A stretch of 64,000 nucleotides of DNA from Pseudomonadota bacterium (GCA_026388315.1 JAPLKA010000055.1:124001-188000); one strand, 5' to 3'; numbered from the stretch's first letter, positions 45,912 to 55,670 are shown. Made by a program: numbers and translations. Notes: a model not told the origin generated them from the sequence alone.

Positions 45912-46136
45912 ATGAAAAAGCTCTTGGTGTTATTTATAGCCCTTACATTTTTTGCAAGTTTTTCATTAATGGGTTGCGGCCCGTCGGCTGAGCCACCAAA
46001 ACCAGCTCCAAAAGAGGAGGCAAAACCAGCGGCACCAGCTCCAGCACCGGCTCCAGAGAAAGCAGCACCGGCTCCAGAGAAAGCAGCACCGGCTCCAGAG
46101 AAAGCAGCACCAGCTCCAGCACCGGCGAAAAAGTAG
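45912..46136 (+). CDS. Small Ala/Pro-rich lipoprotein
   Basis: A 74-residue lipoprotein: signal peptide with lipobox LMGC, then a low-complexity tail of Ala, Pro, Lys and Glu containing three PAPEKAA units. It precedes pal, so it may be a periplasmic spacer-type envelope protein. Strong AAAGGAGGTGA ribosome site. Confidence 0.8.
   Translation: MKKLLVLFIALTFFASFSLMGCGPSAEPPKPAPKEEAKPAAPAPAPAPEKAAPAPEKAAPAPEKAAPAPAPAKK
46047..46109 (+). repeat. Three perfect 21-bp tandem repeats
   Basis: The 21-nt unit starting CCGGCTCCAGAG and ending AAAGCAGCA occurs three times without change, encoding the PAPEKAA units of the small lipoprotein. Such perfect repeats are prone to copy-number change by slippage. 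Confidence 0.9.
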
Positions 46137-46151
46137 TGTTTTTATTTTTTG

Positions 46152-46180
46152 GGGTATATCCACATCCTGTGGGTATACCC
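46152..46180 (+). other. Strong hairpin between small lipoprotein gene and pal
   Basis: GGGTATATCCACA pairs with TGTGGGTATACCC (12 of 13 standard pairs, one G-T) with a 3-nt loop. No T-run follows, so it is more likely an mRNA-stability or partial-attenuation hairpin than a full terminator. Confidence 0.65.
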
Positions 46181-46203
46181 TCAACGTATGAAAGGGGTGA
46201 AAT

Positions 46204-46731
46204 ATGAAAATGAAGTCTTTTTTACTTGTTTTAATGGTAATCGTATTAGGTATGACTTTAGGCGGCTGTGGATGTTTCATGCAGCAGATGAAGGGCGAAA
46301 CGCCCCCACCACCTCCACCGCAGGCAAAAGTTGTAGCACCTGAAACGAAAAAAGAAATTCCTGTTGCAGCACCAGCACCAGCAGCACCAGCACCTATTGT
46401 TGCTCTGAATGATATTAATTTTGATTTCGATAAATACAACATAAGGCCTGGCGATGCGAATATACTGAAGGGTAATGCTGAGTGGTTCAAGGCGAATCCA
46501 GGCAAGAAGATGAGGGTTGAAGGAAATTGTGATGAAAGAGGCACAGTGGAATACAACCTTGCACTCGGCCAGAAAAGAGCCGATGCCGCAAAGGCATACA
46601 TTGTGAACCTCGGAGTTGACGGGAAAGCCTTAGAGACAGTCAGCTATGGCAAAGAAAGACCTGCTGATCCGGGACATAATGAGGCGGCATGGGCAAAGAA
46701 CAGAAGGGCTCATTTCCTGGCACTTCCGTAA
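46204..46731 (+). CDS. pal: Peptidoglycan-associated lipoprotein Pal
   Basis: A 175-residue lipoprotein: signal peptide with lipobox LGGC, a Pro/Ala linker, then an OmpA-like domain (INFDFDKYNIRP, MRVEGNCDERGTVEYNLALG with the conserved D and R that hold diaminopimelate, RADAAKAYIVNLG). It anchors the outer membrane to peptidoglycan in the Tol-Pal system. The tol genes are not in the window. Confidence 0.95.
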   Translation: MKMKSFLLVLMVIVLGMTLGGCGCFMQQMKGETPPPPPPQAKVVAPETKKEIPVAAPAPAAPAPIVALNDINFDFDKYNIRPGDANILKGNAEWFKANPGKKMRVEGNCDERGTVEYNLALGQKRADAAKAYIVNLGVDGKALETVSYGKERPADPGHNEAAWAKNRRAHFLALP

Positions 46732-46735
46732 TGTG

Positions 46736-47836
46736 ATGATAAATGCGGAGGGTACAACAACAGCTACCCTCCCTTTTATTCAAAACGCAGAACACGTATC
46801 AAGGTATGTATATTTAGACGAGCAGATTAAAAAAGATATTGATGCTGTTTCTCGTCACCATCCTTTAAAAATCCCTGAATACTATATCGGTATTATGGAC
46901 AAGGATAATCCTCTTTGTCCTATAAGAAAACAGTCTATTCCGTCCAGTGAAGAACTTATGAATAACGGGGGTTTGGACCCGCTGAACGAAAAAGATTATT
47001 CTGTAACACCCACCTTTATTAAAAAATACCGGGGCAGAGGCGTTTTTCTTGTAAATGCGGAATGCGCTATGCATTGCAGGTTTTGTAACAGGAGGAGATT
47101 TGTGGGGAAAGGGTGGAACCCGAAGAAACACTGGGAGGAAACACTCCGGTATATAGAAAATAATGATGAGATACATGAAATTATCCTTTCAGGTGGTGAC
47201 CCTTTTATGTTGTTGCCCAATGAACTGAATTATTTACTGGAGCGTTTAAGGGCCATTGAGAGAATAAAAACTATAAGAATCAGTACAAGAGTTCCTGTAG
47301 TGTTTCCAGAGGGTCTCTACGAAGATCATTTTACCGCTATCAAGGATAATTCACCAATCTGGATTATAATTCATATAAATCACCCGAAAGAGATAACACC
47401 TGCTTTTGTAGAAAAGATAAAGAGATTCAGGGAAACGGGTGGGATAATTTTAAGTCAAACGGTGCTTTTAAGGGGCGTGAATGACTGTCCATACATACTC
47501 CAAAAACTGTTCGAGAACCTCGTTTATTGCGGTGTTAAACCGTATTATCTGTTTCAGCTTGACGAAGTCAGAGGTGCGATGCATTTCAAGGTAAGGGTTC
47601 AGAAGGGCATTGAGATTATGCGATTCCTCAGGAAAAATATCTCTGGCCTGGCATTGCCACATTATGTTTTTGACATTCCGGGTGGGCTTGGTAAAGTGCC
47701 GGTGGATTACCGGTATATGAAAAAAAGAAAAGCCGACAAGATCTATCTGGGGGGATTTTCTGGTACTACGGGTGTTTACTGTGATGACGGGAAAGAAAGC
47801 AGATGCATAGAGTGCGGGTTGTGTAAGGAAACTTAA
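46736..47836 (+). CDS. KamA/EpmB-like radical SAM aminomutase family protein
   Basis: A 366-residue protein with the radical SAM cluster motif in ECAMHCRFCNRR (C-x3-C-x2-C), LSGGDPFMLLP and a KamA-like C-terminal part (YLFQLDEVRGAMHFKV, HYVFDIPGGLGKVPV). Lysine 2,3-aminomutases also need PLP, and a substrate or PLP region is plausible here, but this protein could equally be an EpmB-type EF-P lysine aminomutase. It ends in an added CIECGLC. It starts five nt after the pal stop (GTG 46733 is the alternative). Confidence 0.88.
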   Translation: MINAEGTTTATLPFIQNAEHVSRYVYLDEQIKKDIDAVSRHHPLKIPEYYIGIMDKDNPLCPIRKQSIPSSEELMNNGGLDPLNEKDYSVTPTFIKKYRGRGVFLVNAECAMHCRFCNRRRFVGKGWNPKKHWEETLRYIENNDEIHEIILSGGDPFMLLPNELNYLLERLRAIERIKTIRISTRVPVVFPEGLYEDHFTAIKDNSPIWIIIHINHPKEITPAFVEKIKRFRETGGIILSQTVLLRGVNDCPYILQKLFENLVYCGVKPYYLFQLDEVRGAMHFKVRVQKGIEIMRFLRKNISGLALPHYVFDIPGGLGKVPVDYRYMKKRKADKIYLGGFSGTTGVYCDDGKESRCIECGLCKET

Positions 47837-48432
47837 GCATCTGGCCCCTGATCTCCCGTCTTTGTATCTGTGGATCTGAATATTGCTGCTACGTAGTGTA
47901 CGGCAGAGTATATGCTGAAAAAGAGGGCAAGATATAAGGTTATTAAACCTGCTTGATGGATTGCCGCATCTAATTTGTTCATCGGGCTGTTAAAGAGTAT
48001 ACAGGCAATACCTATGATTTGCAGCGTTGTTTTAAATTTCCCGGAAAAAGACGGATATATTGTAATGCCTTCCATGGCGTAAAAAGACCTCAGACCATTT
48101 ATAATAAATTCCCGTGCCACAAGAATTATCGTTATCCATAAAGGCACCATCCTGTAATACGTGAGAGTTATAAGAACTGATGACACAAGAAGCTTGTCAG
48201 CGATAGGGTCAAGATATAACCCTAATTTTGTTGTCATACGCATTTTTCGGGCCATATACCCGTCAAGTCCGTCGGTAATACCGGCTATAATAAATAACAG
48301 ACAGGATGCGAAGAGAAGTTCTTCATATTCAGTAGAAATGAGAATGATAATGACGGGAATGAAAAGTATTCTGATAACACTCAGCCGATTTGGAAGCGTC
48401 CAGACTGACGCCTTTTCATCTCTAACCTTCAT
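47833..48432 (-). CDS. pgsA: CDP-diacylglycerol-glycerol-3-phosphate 3-phosphatidyltransferase
   Basis: A 199-residue membrane enzyme with the CDP-alcohol phosphotransferase motif DG-x2-AR-x8-G-x3-D-x3-D in DGLDGYMARKMRMTTKLGLY followed by LDPIADK. It makes phosphatidylglycerophosphate at the inner membrane. Its start overlaps the upstream lytic transglycosylase gene by 11 nt; its stop overlaps the convergent radical SAM gene by 4 nt. Confidence 0.94.
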   Translation of the reverse strand: MKVRDEKASVWTLPNRLSVIRILFIPVIIILISTEYEELLFASCLLFIIAGITDGLDGYMARKMRMTTKLGLYLDPIADKLLVSSVLITLTYYRMVPLWITIILVAREFIINGLRSFYAMEGITIYPSFSGKFKTTLQIIGIACILFNSPMNKLDAAIHQAGLITLYLALFFSIYSAVHYVAAIFRSTDTKTGDQGPDA

Positions 48433-49009
48433 TCGGATACTTCAACTTATTATAAAATTGTTTAACTCTTTTAATGAATGTCCTGGTTTCTTCGATAGGG
48501 GGGACATTCATTTTGTGTTCCATCACCTTTGAGGGACCCGCATTGTATGCTGCGAGGATAAGCTCGAGATTACCATGAAAGGTTTCTTCTAAAAATTTTA
48601 AATATTTCGTACCTCCCTTGATGTTTTCATCTGGATCAAAGGGATTTTCAACCTTCATCAGTTTTGCCGTATCAGGCATGAGTTGCATAAGTCCCTGCGC
48701 CCCTTTTAGAGATACCGCATAGGGATTAAAGTTTGATTCGGCCTTCATGACCGCTTTGACAAGAGATGGATCTATTCCATGCAGATTCGAATGATGTATG
48801 ATAAGGGTATCGTAATTGCTGTTGTCGAAGTTTTTCTGCAGGTCCATTGTTCTGTTTTTATCGGTGATGACCACATGGTATTGCTTCCCTGCAGGTTTGA
48901 TATTTGTAAAGTGGTATATGCCACGGTCATCCACATAACCATAAATAGCACTGTATGCGTATGCCGGAACAAGACAGAGGACAATAAACGTGATAATTTT
49001 TGAAATCAT
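48422..49009 (-). CDS. Lytic transglycosylase, SLT type
   Basis: A 195-residue secreted protein: signal peptide (IITFIVLCLVPAYAYSA), DUF4124-like segment (YGYVDDRGIYHFTNIKP), then the SLT domain (VKAVMKAESNFNPYAVSLKG with the catalytic Glu, AQGLMQLMPDTA, LILAAYNAGPSKV). It cleaves the glycan strand of peptidoglycan in the periplasm. Confidence 0.94.
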   Translation of the reverse strand: MISKIITFIVLCLVPAYAYSAIYGYVDDRGIYHFTNIKPAGKQYHVVITDKNRTMDLQKNFDNSNYDTLIIHHSNLHGIDPSLVKAVMKAESNFNPYAVSLKGAQGLMQLMPDTAKLMKVENPFDPDENIKGGTKYLKFLEETFHGNLELILAAYNAGPSKVMEHKMNVPPIEETRTFIKRVKQFYNKLKYPNEG

Positions 49010-49048
49010 TGTTTATTTTCGTAAACTTTTTCGTACTTGTCAAGTGTT

Positions 49049-51049
49049 TTAGAACATTGTACCCGATTGAAGAATAATGGAAAAGTCAGTTCCTTTCCCT
49101 TTTTCACTTTTTACTTCGATGAGGCCGCCGTGGTTTTTAATAATCTCATATACAATGTATAATCCAAGGCCAATCCCCTTACCTGTCTGTTTAGTGGTGA
49201 AAAATGGTTTGAAAATATCTTTGAGAAGATGTTCCTCTATCCCTTCACCATTGTCTGTTATTGTGCATACGAGCTTTTTATCATCCCTGTTGTATGTCTT
49301 GACGATTATGGTACCATCTTTTTCGCCAATAGCATCAATGGCATTTTTTATAATGTTTATAAAGACCTGGCAGAGCCTTGGCTGACTTCCTTTAATAATC
49401 CCCTCTCCGGCATTAAAATCCTTTATTATACTGATTTTCTTAGTTTTGTACTGGCTATAGAGTATCCTGAGTGCATCTTCTATGGGGCTGTGAATATCGA
49501 TTATTTCCTTTGCTTCATCTTTTTGTCTGGCAGAATCGAGCAGACTTTTTACGATATCCCTTGCCCTCTTCAATTCTTTCAAGGAAAATGCAAGGTCTTC
49601 GTATAAGTCTCCTTTTTGTTCAAGGTGGTCGATATGAAATTCCAATGTGCTCATGACGCTTGCAATGGGGTTATTCAGTTCGTGTGCTACCCCCGCAGCA
49701 AGTCTGCCAACTGCAGCGAGACTTTCACTCTGGATAAGCGCCTTTGTCCTTTCATCAACAAGCCTTTCAAGAGACTCGGAAAAATCATGAATCCTTTTGT
49801 ACGCATCTGCATTATCAAAGGCGAGTGCGATATGGTTTGCGAGAATTGATATAATCTCAATTTCTTCCCCTATATATAAGCTCATATCATCTTTCTCGCC
49901 CAGCAAGAGACAGGAGGGATAAGATTTGGATAATATTGGTATGGATAGCCTGAATCCAAGATTCCACAAAGGATCTGATTCTCTGACGATGCTGAAAGCC
50001 TCGTAATCGTCAGTTTTAGGGATAGCTTTTATGTTGCATTTTTCAAGACCAAACATCTTCGTGAGACTTTCGACAATGATTTTCTTGATATGTTCAATGT
50101 TGTGCAGGGTTAATATCTCAAAGCTTAAATCCTTTACGGCCTTTCTGTTTCTGATAAATTTTTGTTGTAAGAACTGGACGAGAAAGTCCTGGATTCTGTC
50201 TTTGGATATGTAGATCAAAACGAATGTAAGGACCATGGATGCAATGTAAATGAGGTCAATATCCATAAAATCATGAAAGATATTTTTTAAAAACACCTCC
50301 AGGCCGATGTAAAACCCTGTGGAAATCAAAAGCAATGTTACGAAAGTAAGACCTTTATTCAGGAAAATTTTCCATTCCATCACATCGTGCCTTGATATTG
50401 CGTAGCCTAACAGGCACATAGGCACAAAAACAAAATTACCCATAGGATATATTTCATACCCGCTCATGATAATGACATCGAAATGGTTTACAAATGCGGC
50501 AAGGCCGAAGCTCAACAGGATATATTTTATACGTGTTCTATGAATGGATACCTTCACTTCTTTAAGGCTTTTTACGAGAAGATATAACGACATGAAGAGG
50601 CTTGCAGTGCTGAAAAACCCAAAAATGTAAAAAAGTGGGCCTGAAATGGCAAAATAGCCAAAATAGTATCTTCTCATGTGTGTCAAATATAACGGATGTT
50701 GTGCTAATGGCACCAACAGAATGGCGATTACGTAAAATACTTTAACAATGGGCATCCATTTTCTGTAGCCTGTTGCAAGTACTGTAAAATGGAGATACAA
50801 GGGGATGATAAACACCAGAAACATATGGTCGATTCTGCTGATTTTGATAGCCGTTGCTTCGTTTTGTATGATGGTAAGGATCGTCTTATCTGTATTGAGG
50901 AGACAGCCTACAAAGCAGATAAGTGAAAAAAGAAGGTTGATAGGCGATTTTTTGGCCTTGAATATGCCCATGAGGAAGAGTATGAACAGAATGGTTGCGC
51001 TCAAAAGCGGCGGGATGCTGTAGATGTTCATAGCTGGTTGCTGTGACAT
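49049..51049 (-). CDS. Sensor histidine kinase with 7TM and GAF-like domains
   Basis: A 666-residue kinase. Residues 1-290 are about eight helices (histidine-kinase 7TM-type), then a GAF-like region (about 310-420) and HisKA with the phosphorylated His in AGVAHELNNPIASVMS. The ATPase domain follows (FINIIKNAIDAIGEKDG, TDNGEGIEE, FKPFFTTKQTGKGIGLGLYI). No response regulator lies next to it, so its partner must be elsewhere. Confidence 0.93.
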   Translation of the reverse strand: MSQQPAMNIYSIPPLLSATILFILFLMGIFKAKKSPINLLFSLICFVGCLLNTDKTILTIIQNEATAIKISRIDHMFLVFIIPLYLHFTVLATGYRKWMPIVKVFYVIAILLVPLAQHPLYLTHMRRYYFGYFAISGPLFYIFGFFSTASLFMSLYLLVKSLKEVKVSIHRTRIKYILLSFGLAAFVNHFDVIIMSGYEIYPMGNFVFVPMCLLGYAISRHDVMEWKIFLNKGLTFVTLLLISTGFYIGLEVFLKNIFHDFMDIDLIYIASMVLTFVLIYISKDRIQDFLVQFLQQKFIRNRKAVKDLSFEILTLHNIEHIKKIIVESLTKMFGLEKCNIKAIPKTDDYEAFSIVRESDPLWNLGFRLSIPILSKSYPSCLLLGEKDDMSLYIGEEIEIISILANHIALAFDNADAYKRIHDFSESLERLVDERTKALIQSESLAAVGRLAAGVAHELNNPIASVMSTLEFHIDHLEQKGDLYEDLAFSLKELKRARDIVKSLLDSARQKDEAKEIIDIHSPIEDALRILYSQYKTKKISIIKDFNAGEGIIKGSQPRLCQVFINIIKNAIDAIGEKDGTIIVKTYNRDDKKLVCTITDNGEGIEEHLLKDIFKPFFTTKQTGKGIGLGLYIVYEIIKNHGGLIEVKSEKGKGTDFSIILQSGTMF

Positions 51050-51134
51050 TACAATATGTTATGGGCATGTTCAAGAAAATTCTTCATTTCTATTGATTAT
51101 TTGTCATAATATGCTATTTATTTAAACAGACGCA

Positions 51135-52361
51135 ATGAAGCCGAGGATTATTCATAATGCTGTAGCATTTGTATTGGCAGGAGGTGTGGGCGTTCGTCTC
51201 CACCCCCTTACAAAAGACAGGGCAAAACCGGCCGTTCCCTTTGGCGGTAAATACAGGGTCATTGATTTTACATTGAGTAATTGCATAAATTCCGGAATCA
51301 GGAAAATTTTTGTGCTTCCCCAGTATAAATCACATTCCCTTATACGGCATACGAGGGACGCATGGAGTATATTAAACCCTGAGCTGGGGGAATTTATAAC
51401 CCATCTTTCACCGCAGATGCGGGTTGGAGAAGACTGGTATAAAGGAACCGCAGATGCGGTTTACCAGAACCTGTACCATCTCGATCAGGTTGACGGAGAG
51501 CATATATTAATCCTTTCCGGTGACCATATTTACAAGATGGATTATGGCCAGTTTATCAGATACCATCAGCATAAGAGGGCCGATCTTACTATATCGGCCA
51601 TTGAAGTGGACATTAATGAGGCTTCCCGCTTTGGTGTGATACAAGTTGATGAAACAGGAAGGGTGTGCGGATTTGAAGAAAAACCTGAAAAACCCAAATC
51701 GATTCCCGGAAGACCTAAAAAGGCCTTCGTTTCAATGGGTGTTTATATTTTTAACAGAGAAACTCTCATAGATATTCTTAACGAAAACTCGAGGATGAAG
51801 ACGACACATGATTTCGGAAAGGATATTATGCCTTACATGTACCCGAAACACAGGGTCTTTGTATACAGATTCGGTGCCGGGACAAATAAGGATGCAAGCT
51901 ACTGGCGCGATATCGGAACTATTGATGCTTACTGGCAGGCCAATATGGACCTTGCTTCGGTAAGCCCTGTATTTAATCTCTATGATAAAAAATGGCCCAT
52001 AAGGACATATGAAGGCCAATACCCTCCGGCAAAGACAGTTTTTGCCGATGAAGATAAAGGAAGGGCAGGAAAGGCGTTGGATTCCATCATTTGCAGCGGT
52101 GTTATCATCAGCGGGGGCAGGGTTGATCGATCGATACTCTCTCCGGGTGTAAGAGTCAACAGTTATGCCGAGGTAACAGAATCTATTCTCTTCCATGACG
52201 TTACGATCGGGATGCGGGCAAAAGTAAGGAAAGCTATTATTGATAAAGGTGTGAGGGTTCCCGATGGCATGAAGATCGGGTATGACCTCGAGAAAGACCG
52301 GGAGCGCTTTTTTGTCTCAGATGAAGGAGTAGTGGTAATACCGAAAGGAGAGATACTGTAA
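51135..52361 (+). CDS. glgC: Glucose-1-phosphate adenylyltransferase
   Basis: A 408-residue protein of normal GlgC length. The nucleotide-binding start is VLAGGVGVRLHPLTKDRAKP, followed by YRVIDFTLSNCINSG, the substrate loop around FEEKPEKP and a C-terminal left-handed beta-helix (SSPGVRV-type turns). It makes ADP-glucose for glycogen. No other glycogen genes are in the window. Confidence 0.95.
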   Translation: MKPRIIHNAVAFVLAGGVGVRLHPLTKDRAKPAVPFGGKYRVIDFTLSNCINSGIRKIFVLPQYKSHSLIRHTRDAWSILNPELGEFITHLSPQMRVGEDWYKGTADAVYQNLYHLDQVDGEHILILSGDHIYKMDYGQFIRYHQHKRADLTISAIEVDINEASRFGVIQVDETGRVCGFEEKPEKPKSIPGRPKKAFVSMGVYIFNRETLIDILNENSRMKTTHDFGKDIMPYMYPKHRVFVYRFGAGTNKDASYWRDIGTIDAYWQANMDLASVSPVFNLYDKKWPIRTYEGQYPPAKTVFADEDKGRAGKALDSIICSGVIISGGRVDRSILSPGVRVNSYAEVTESILFHDVTIGMRAKVRKAIIDKGVRVPDGMKIGYDLEKDRERFFVSDEGVVVIPKGEIL

Positions 52362-52449
52362 TAGTTTTGAATTTTGAGTGATAAATTTTGAATTAAAAGA
52401 AGAACCAAGTAAATCCTAAGTTTGCAATTCTAAATCTTAAATTTTTATA

Positions 52450-53418
52450 TCATGTTTTCCTGCTCAGCATATAATCAGTGATGGTCAGCAGGGCTTCTTT
52501 ATAAGGCGAAGCCCCAAAGGCATTCAGGCATCCTTTTGCAGCCTCTGTGTATTTCTTTGTCGTATTGATCGCATATTCAATCCCGCCGTATTTGAGAATA
52601 ATCTTTCTTACGCTCTCGAAATCCTTCACCGTAACATTTGATTTTTTAAGAACTTTTTGAATAGAGAATTTTTCCTTGTCATTTGATGATTTTATCGCAT
52701 AGATGAGAGGAAGCGTTACCTTTCCTTCTTTAATGTCTGTACCTACCCGTTTCCCGAGGACATTATCATAGGAAGTATAGTCAAGAATATCGTCCTGTAA
52801 TTGAAAAGCCATACCGAGATTGTACCCGAAGTTTTTCAGTGAAGATTTCTTATTACTATCAACCTTCCCTAATATAGCGCCTATCTCGCATGCTACAGAA
52901 AATAACACCGCAGTCTTATTCCCGATAATTTCAAAATAATCCTCTTCTGATGTCTCTATATCCGATGTCCTTATTAGTTCGAGGATTTCTCCTTCTGAAA
53001 GGGACTTTGTAGTACTTGCCATTACGCCAAAGATTTTATCGTTGCCTTCATCTGCCAGGAGTTCAAAAGATTTGGCATATAAAAAGTCTCCAACGAGGAC
53101 ACTTGCCTCATTCCCCCAGATAGTATTGGCTGTGGATGCACCCCTCCGCGTCTGGGCATTATCCACCACATCATCGTGAAGCAGGGTGGCGGTATGAATA
53201 AATTCTACGATTGCGGCATAGGGTATATGTTCATCATCTTTGTGGCCGCAGAGCCTTGCACTGAGAATGACGAGAACTGGTCTTACCCTTTTTCCGCCTG
53301 ATTTAATAATGTGATTGACGATCTCCTTTATGAAACCAACTTTTGTTGTAACAAGCCTGTTAATCGATACTTCGAGTTTTGTTAAATCCGGTTCAATCAG
53401 TTTCATAACGTTTTCCAT
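52450..53418 (-). CDS. Polyprenyl diphosphate synthase
   Basis: A 322-residue trans-isoprenyl diphosphate synthase. The first Asp-rich motif is LLHDDVVDNAQTRRG and the second QLQDDILDYTS; GGKRVRPVLVIL binds IPP. It extends allylic diphosphates for quinone side chains or other long polyprenols; the chain length cannot be read by eye. Two nt after the methyltransferase gene, on the same strand. Confidence 0.93.
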   Translation of the reverse strand: MENVMKLIEPDLTKLEVSINRLVTTKVGFIKEIVNHIIKSGGKRVRPVLVILSARLCGHKDDEHIPYAAIVEFIHTATLLHDDVVDNAQTRRGASTANTIWGNEASVLVGDFLYAKSFELLADEGNDKIFGVMASTTKSLSEGEILELIRTSDIETSEEDYFEIIGNKTAVLFSVACEIGAILGKVDSNKKSSLKNFGYNLGMAFQLQDDILDYTSYDNVLGKRVGTDIKEGKVTLPLIYAIKSSNDKEKFSIQKVLKKSNVTVKDFESVRKIILKYGGIEYAINTTKKYTEAAKGCLNAFGASPYKEALLTITDYMLSRKT

Positions 53419-53420
53419 AT

Positions 53421-54146
53421 TTAACCCTTTAACGTATAATAGGTTTGCAGTTCTTCTGTATAATTGTCATTATCGTATATGTAAAGAGGTTTTTCAACCA
53501 TAACTTCCATACCACCCTCTTTTATGAACTCAGCGAGGAAAAGATTTGCCCCTTCACCCTTCCTTGGATGGACAAATTTCAGCCTCTTTGGTTCAAGTTT
53601 ATGCGATTTTGCAGCATGAATCAACTCACCAAGCCTTTTTGACGGATATATGGTATAAAAGCGTCCTCTCTTGAAGAGCAGTGATGATGCAACGGAAATA
53701 AGAGTTGAAAGGTCAAGCTGCGACTCATATCTTGCTATTAGTCTCGAAGATTGAGGGCTTTTTCTCCCTGTACTTTTTCTGGTATAGGGGGGGTTTGAGA
53801 CAACCACGTGGAAGGGTGTTTTTTTTAATTCCTTTTCCATCAGTGTAATATCGCCATGTGTAAATTGTATATTCCCGAAATTATTTAAAGATGCGTTTTT
53901 TTGGGCCACATCGAAGAGGTCTCCCTGGATTTCTATCCCAAGCATGCTGTTTTGGTAGCCTTTTTTTGACATATAGACAGGTATGATACCACATCCGGAG
54001 CCAATATCCAATAATCTATCACCCCTTTTTAGGACAACAAAATTAGCAAGGAGGATTGCATCAATAGAGAATCTGTACCCGTTTTTCTTTTGAATGAGCT
54101 TTAACTCATCATTACAGAGAATATCGAGGGTTTCGTCAGCGGCCAC
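53421..54146 (-). CDS. TrmN6-like tRNA adenine-N6 methyltransferase
   Basis: A 241-residue class I methyltransferase with motif I LLDIGSGCGIIPVYM and the N6-methylase signature NPPYTR, in the YfiC/TrmN6 layout (target A37 of tRNA1-Val). I prefer GTG 54146. The frame stays open to a GTG at 54191, but the extra codons are low-complexity with no ribosome site. Confidence 0.88.
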   Translation of the reverse strand: MAADETLDILCNDELKLIQKKNGYRFSIDAILLANFVVLKRGDRLLDIGSGCGIIPVYMSKKGYQNSMLGIEIQGDLFDVAQKNASLNNFGNIQFTHGDITLMEKELKKTPFHVVVSNPPYTRKSTGRKSPQSSRLIARYESQLDLSTLISVASSLLFKRGRFYTIYPSKRLGELIHAAKSHKLEPKRLKFVHPRKGEGANLFLAEFIKEGGMEVMVEKPLYIYDNDNYTEELQTYYTLKG

Positions 54147-54260
54147 GTCAATATTCGTAATTGGTAATTGGCAGTTGGTTTGACTAATCACGTACAGTTT
54201 AATCCCGACAGCGGAGGGACATCACGATTTACGAATAACGGTCTTTTCTCCGAACTGTTT

Positions 54261-55481
54261 TCAGGCATACTTATAAAATACGAGACCTGTTAGTATCTTT
54301 GGATAAAAAAATGTGGATTTGGGTGGCATGAAGAGGCTGTTATCGGCGATACCCTTGACTTCCCGAACCGTTGTCGGCGGGAGAAAAACTGCGAGATCAA
54401 TGGTGCCGTTTTTTAAGGAATCAATGGATTTGAATGGATCCTGTGTGAAGGAGATCTCTTCATCGCTTATGTTGAGAAGACGCTTTAGTGCCCCGGTATG
54501 AACTACATTTACTTTTAACGTTTTTAAACCCTCGTGGAGATCGCTATCCATTGGAATAGGAGTTTTTTCTTTCAGTACATAAAGGTTCTCTAAATCATCC
54601 TTTGAACAAAGCGCAAAGGCAAGGTTTGCTGATTCAGAAATATCTTTCAGGACCTTTTTGATTGAGTTGTCATCAATCAACGGATGCTTCTCGATTTCGC
54701 CGTGGCTCCCGATAGAATGTAACAGTTCTTGGATGCCTCTGCTGGCATTGAACTTGATAATCCTGTGGTACGGGAGGATTACAATGCCACTCGAATACAT
54801 GTTGGTCAAATAGAGCGGAACGTAAGGGATGTTGAGTTTATATGAAACGTCGAGGCGGTGGTGGCCGTCCGCAATATAAATATTCCTTTCATCCATAAGC
54901 GCTAAAAGCCTTTTAATCTCATCACTATCGGTCATCCTGTAAAAGCGGTTACGGATGGCTTGTTCATCGATGAAGTCATACATTATGTCTTTTCGGGCGT
55001 TCACGAGTATATCTTCCATCTCGTCGTTTTTATCTTCATACAGACCAAAAATAAGGCTTGTGTACGTTTTTAATGTTGTGATAAGACGCTCTCTATCTTC
55101 TTTTGCCTTCTTTCTCGTTTCTTCGTGTGTAAGGATGCGGTTCCTGTCAAGTTTGTTGAGGGCAATAAATCCCCTTCTCAGGCATAAGGTTCCTTCTGCA
55201 TCAAACTCCTGTTCGTTCACGTATACAGTGTCTTTGCTGTCCAACTCCAGCACCCCTTTGCGTAACCATTCATCCATTGTGTTTTTGGCGGCATTGTATT
55301 TGTCCATGGAAGGAAGAGATTGCGGAAGCTCAAGCCTGATGGCATTAAACTTGTTCCTTTTGTAATAAGACCTTGCATCTGAGACGACATCATACGGAGG
55401 ACAGACACAGGAGGCAATATCACCGATCTTTTCTTTGTTGTAAACGATTCCTCTGAATGGTTTGGTATACAGTTCCGGCAT
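54261..55481 (-). CDS. DUF1015 family protein
   Basis: A 406-residue member of DUF1015 (KPFRGIVYNKEKIGDIASCV, CPPYDVVSD, IYIADGHHRLDVSYKL), a cytoplasmic family often found near serine or phosphoserine metabolism genes in other genomes, with no known reaction. ATG 55481 fits the family start; an upstream TTG at 55517 is possible. Just upstream lies tRNA-Phe on the other strand. Confidence 0.9.
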   Translation of the reverse strand: MPELYTKPFRGIVYNKEKIGDIASCVCPPYDVVSDARSYYKRNKFNAIRLELPQSLPSMDKYNAAKNTMDEWLRKGVLELDSKDTVYVNEQEFDAEGTLCLRRGFIALNKLDRNRILTHEETRKKAKEDRERLITTLKTYTSLIFGLYEDKNDEMEDILVNARKDIMYDFIDEQAIRNRFYRMTDSDEIKRLLALMDERNIYIADGHHRLDVSYKLNIPYVPLYLTNMYSSGIVILPYHRIIKFNASRGIQELLHSIGSHGEIEKHPLIDDNSIKKVLKDISESANLAFALCSKDDLENLYVLKEKTPIPMDSDLHEGLKTLKVNVVHTGALKRLLNISDEEISFTQDPFKSIDSLKNGTIDLAVFLPPTTVREVKGIADNSLFMPPKSTFFYPKILTGLVFYKYA

Positions 55482-55597
55482 GTTGAATTTGTTAACATAC
55501 GCCCCGGGGAATGTCAAAAGGTTTTAGAGGCGCAATCCTGCTTGTACGATGAATGTCTTGACATACAATCGGCAATTATGTTTAAAATAAACATTGT

Positions 55598-55670
55598 GCC
55601 GAGGTAGCTCAGTCGGTAGAGCAGGGGACTGAAAATCCCCGTGTCGGCGGTTCAATTCCGTCCCTCGGCA
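55598..55670 (+). tRNA. tRNA-Phe (GAA)
   Basis: A 73-nt cloverleaf without encoded CCA: acceptor GCCGAGG/CCTCGGC with discriminator A, D stem GCTC/GAGC, anticodon stem GGGGA/TCCCC with anticodon GAA at 55631-55633, and T loop TTCAATT. Its 3' part is the integration site of the adjacent island. Confidence 0.97.

Noticed and set aside
46047-46109. CRISPR-like array
   Set aside because: The three 21-bp units are contiguous with no spacers and code for PAPEKAA, so they are a coding tandem repeat. No CRISPR array is seen in the window.
45966-46601. Cys/Trp-rich minus-strand frame over the small lipoprotein and pal genes
   Set aside because: It is the antisense of Ala/Pro-rich coding repeats, which produce long open frames by chance.
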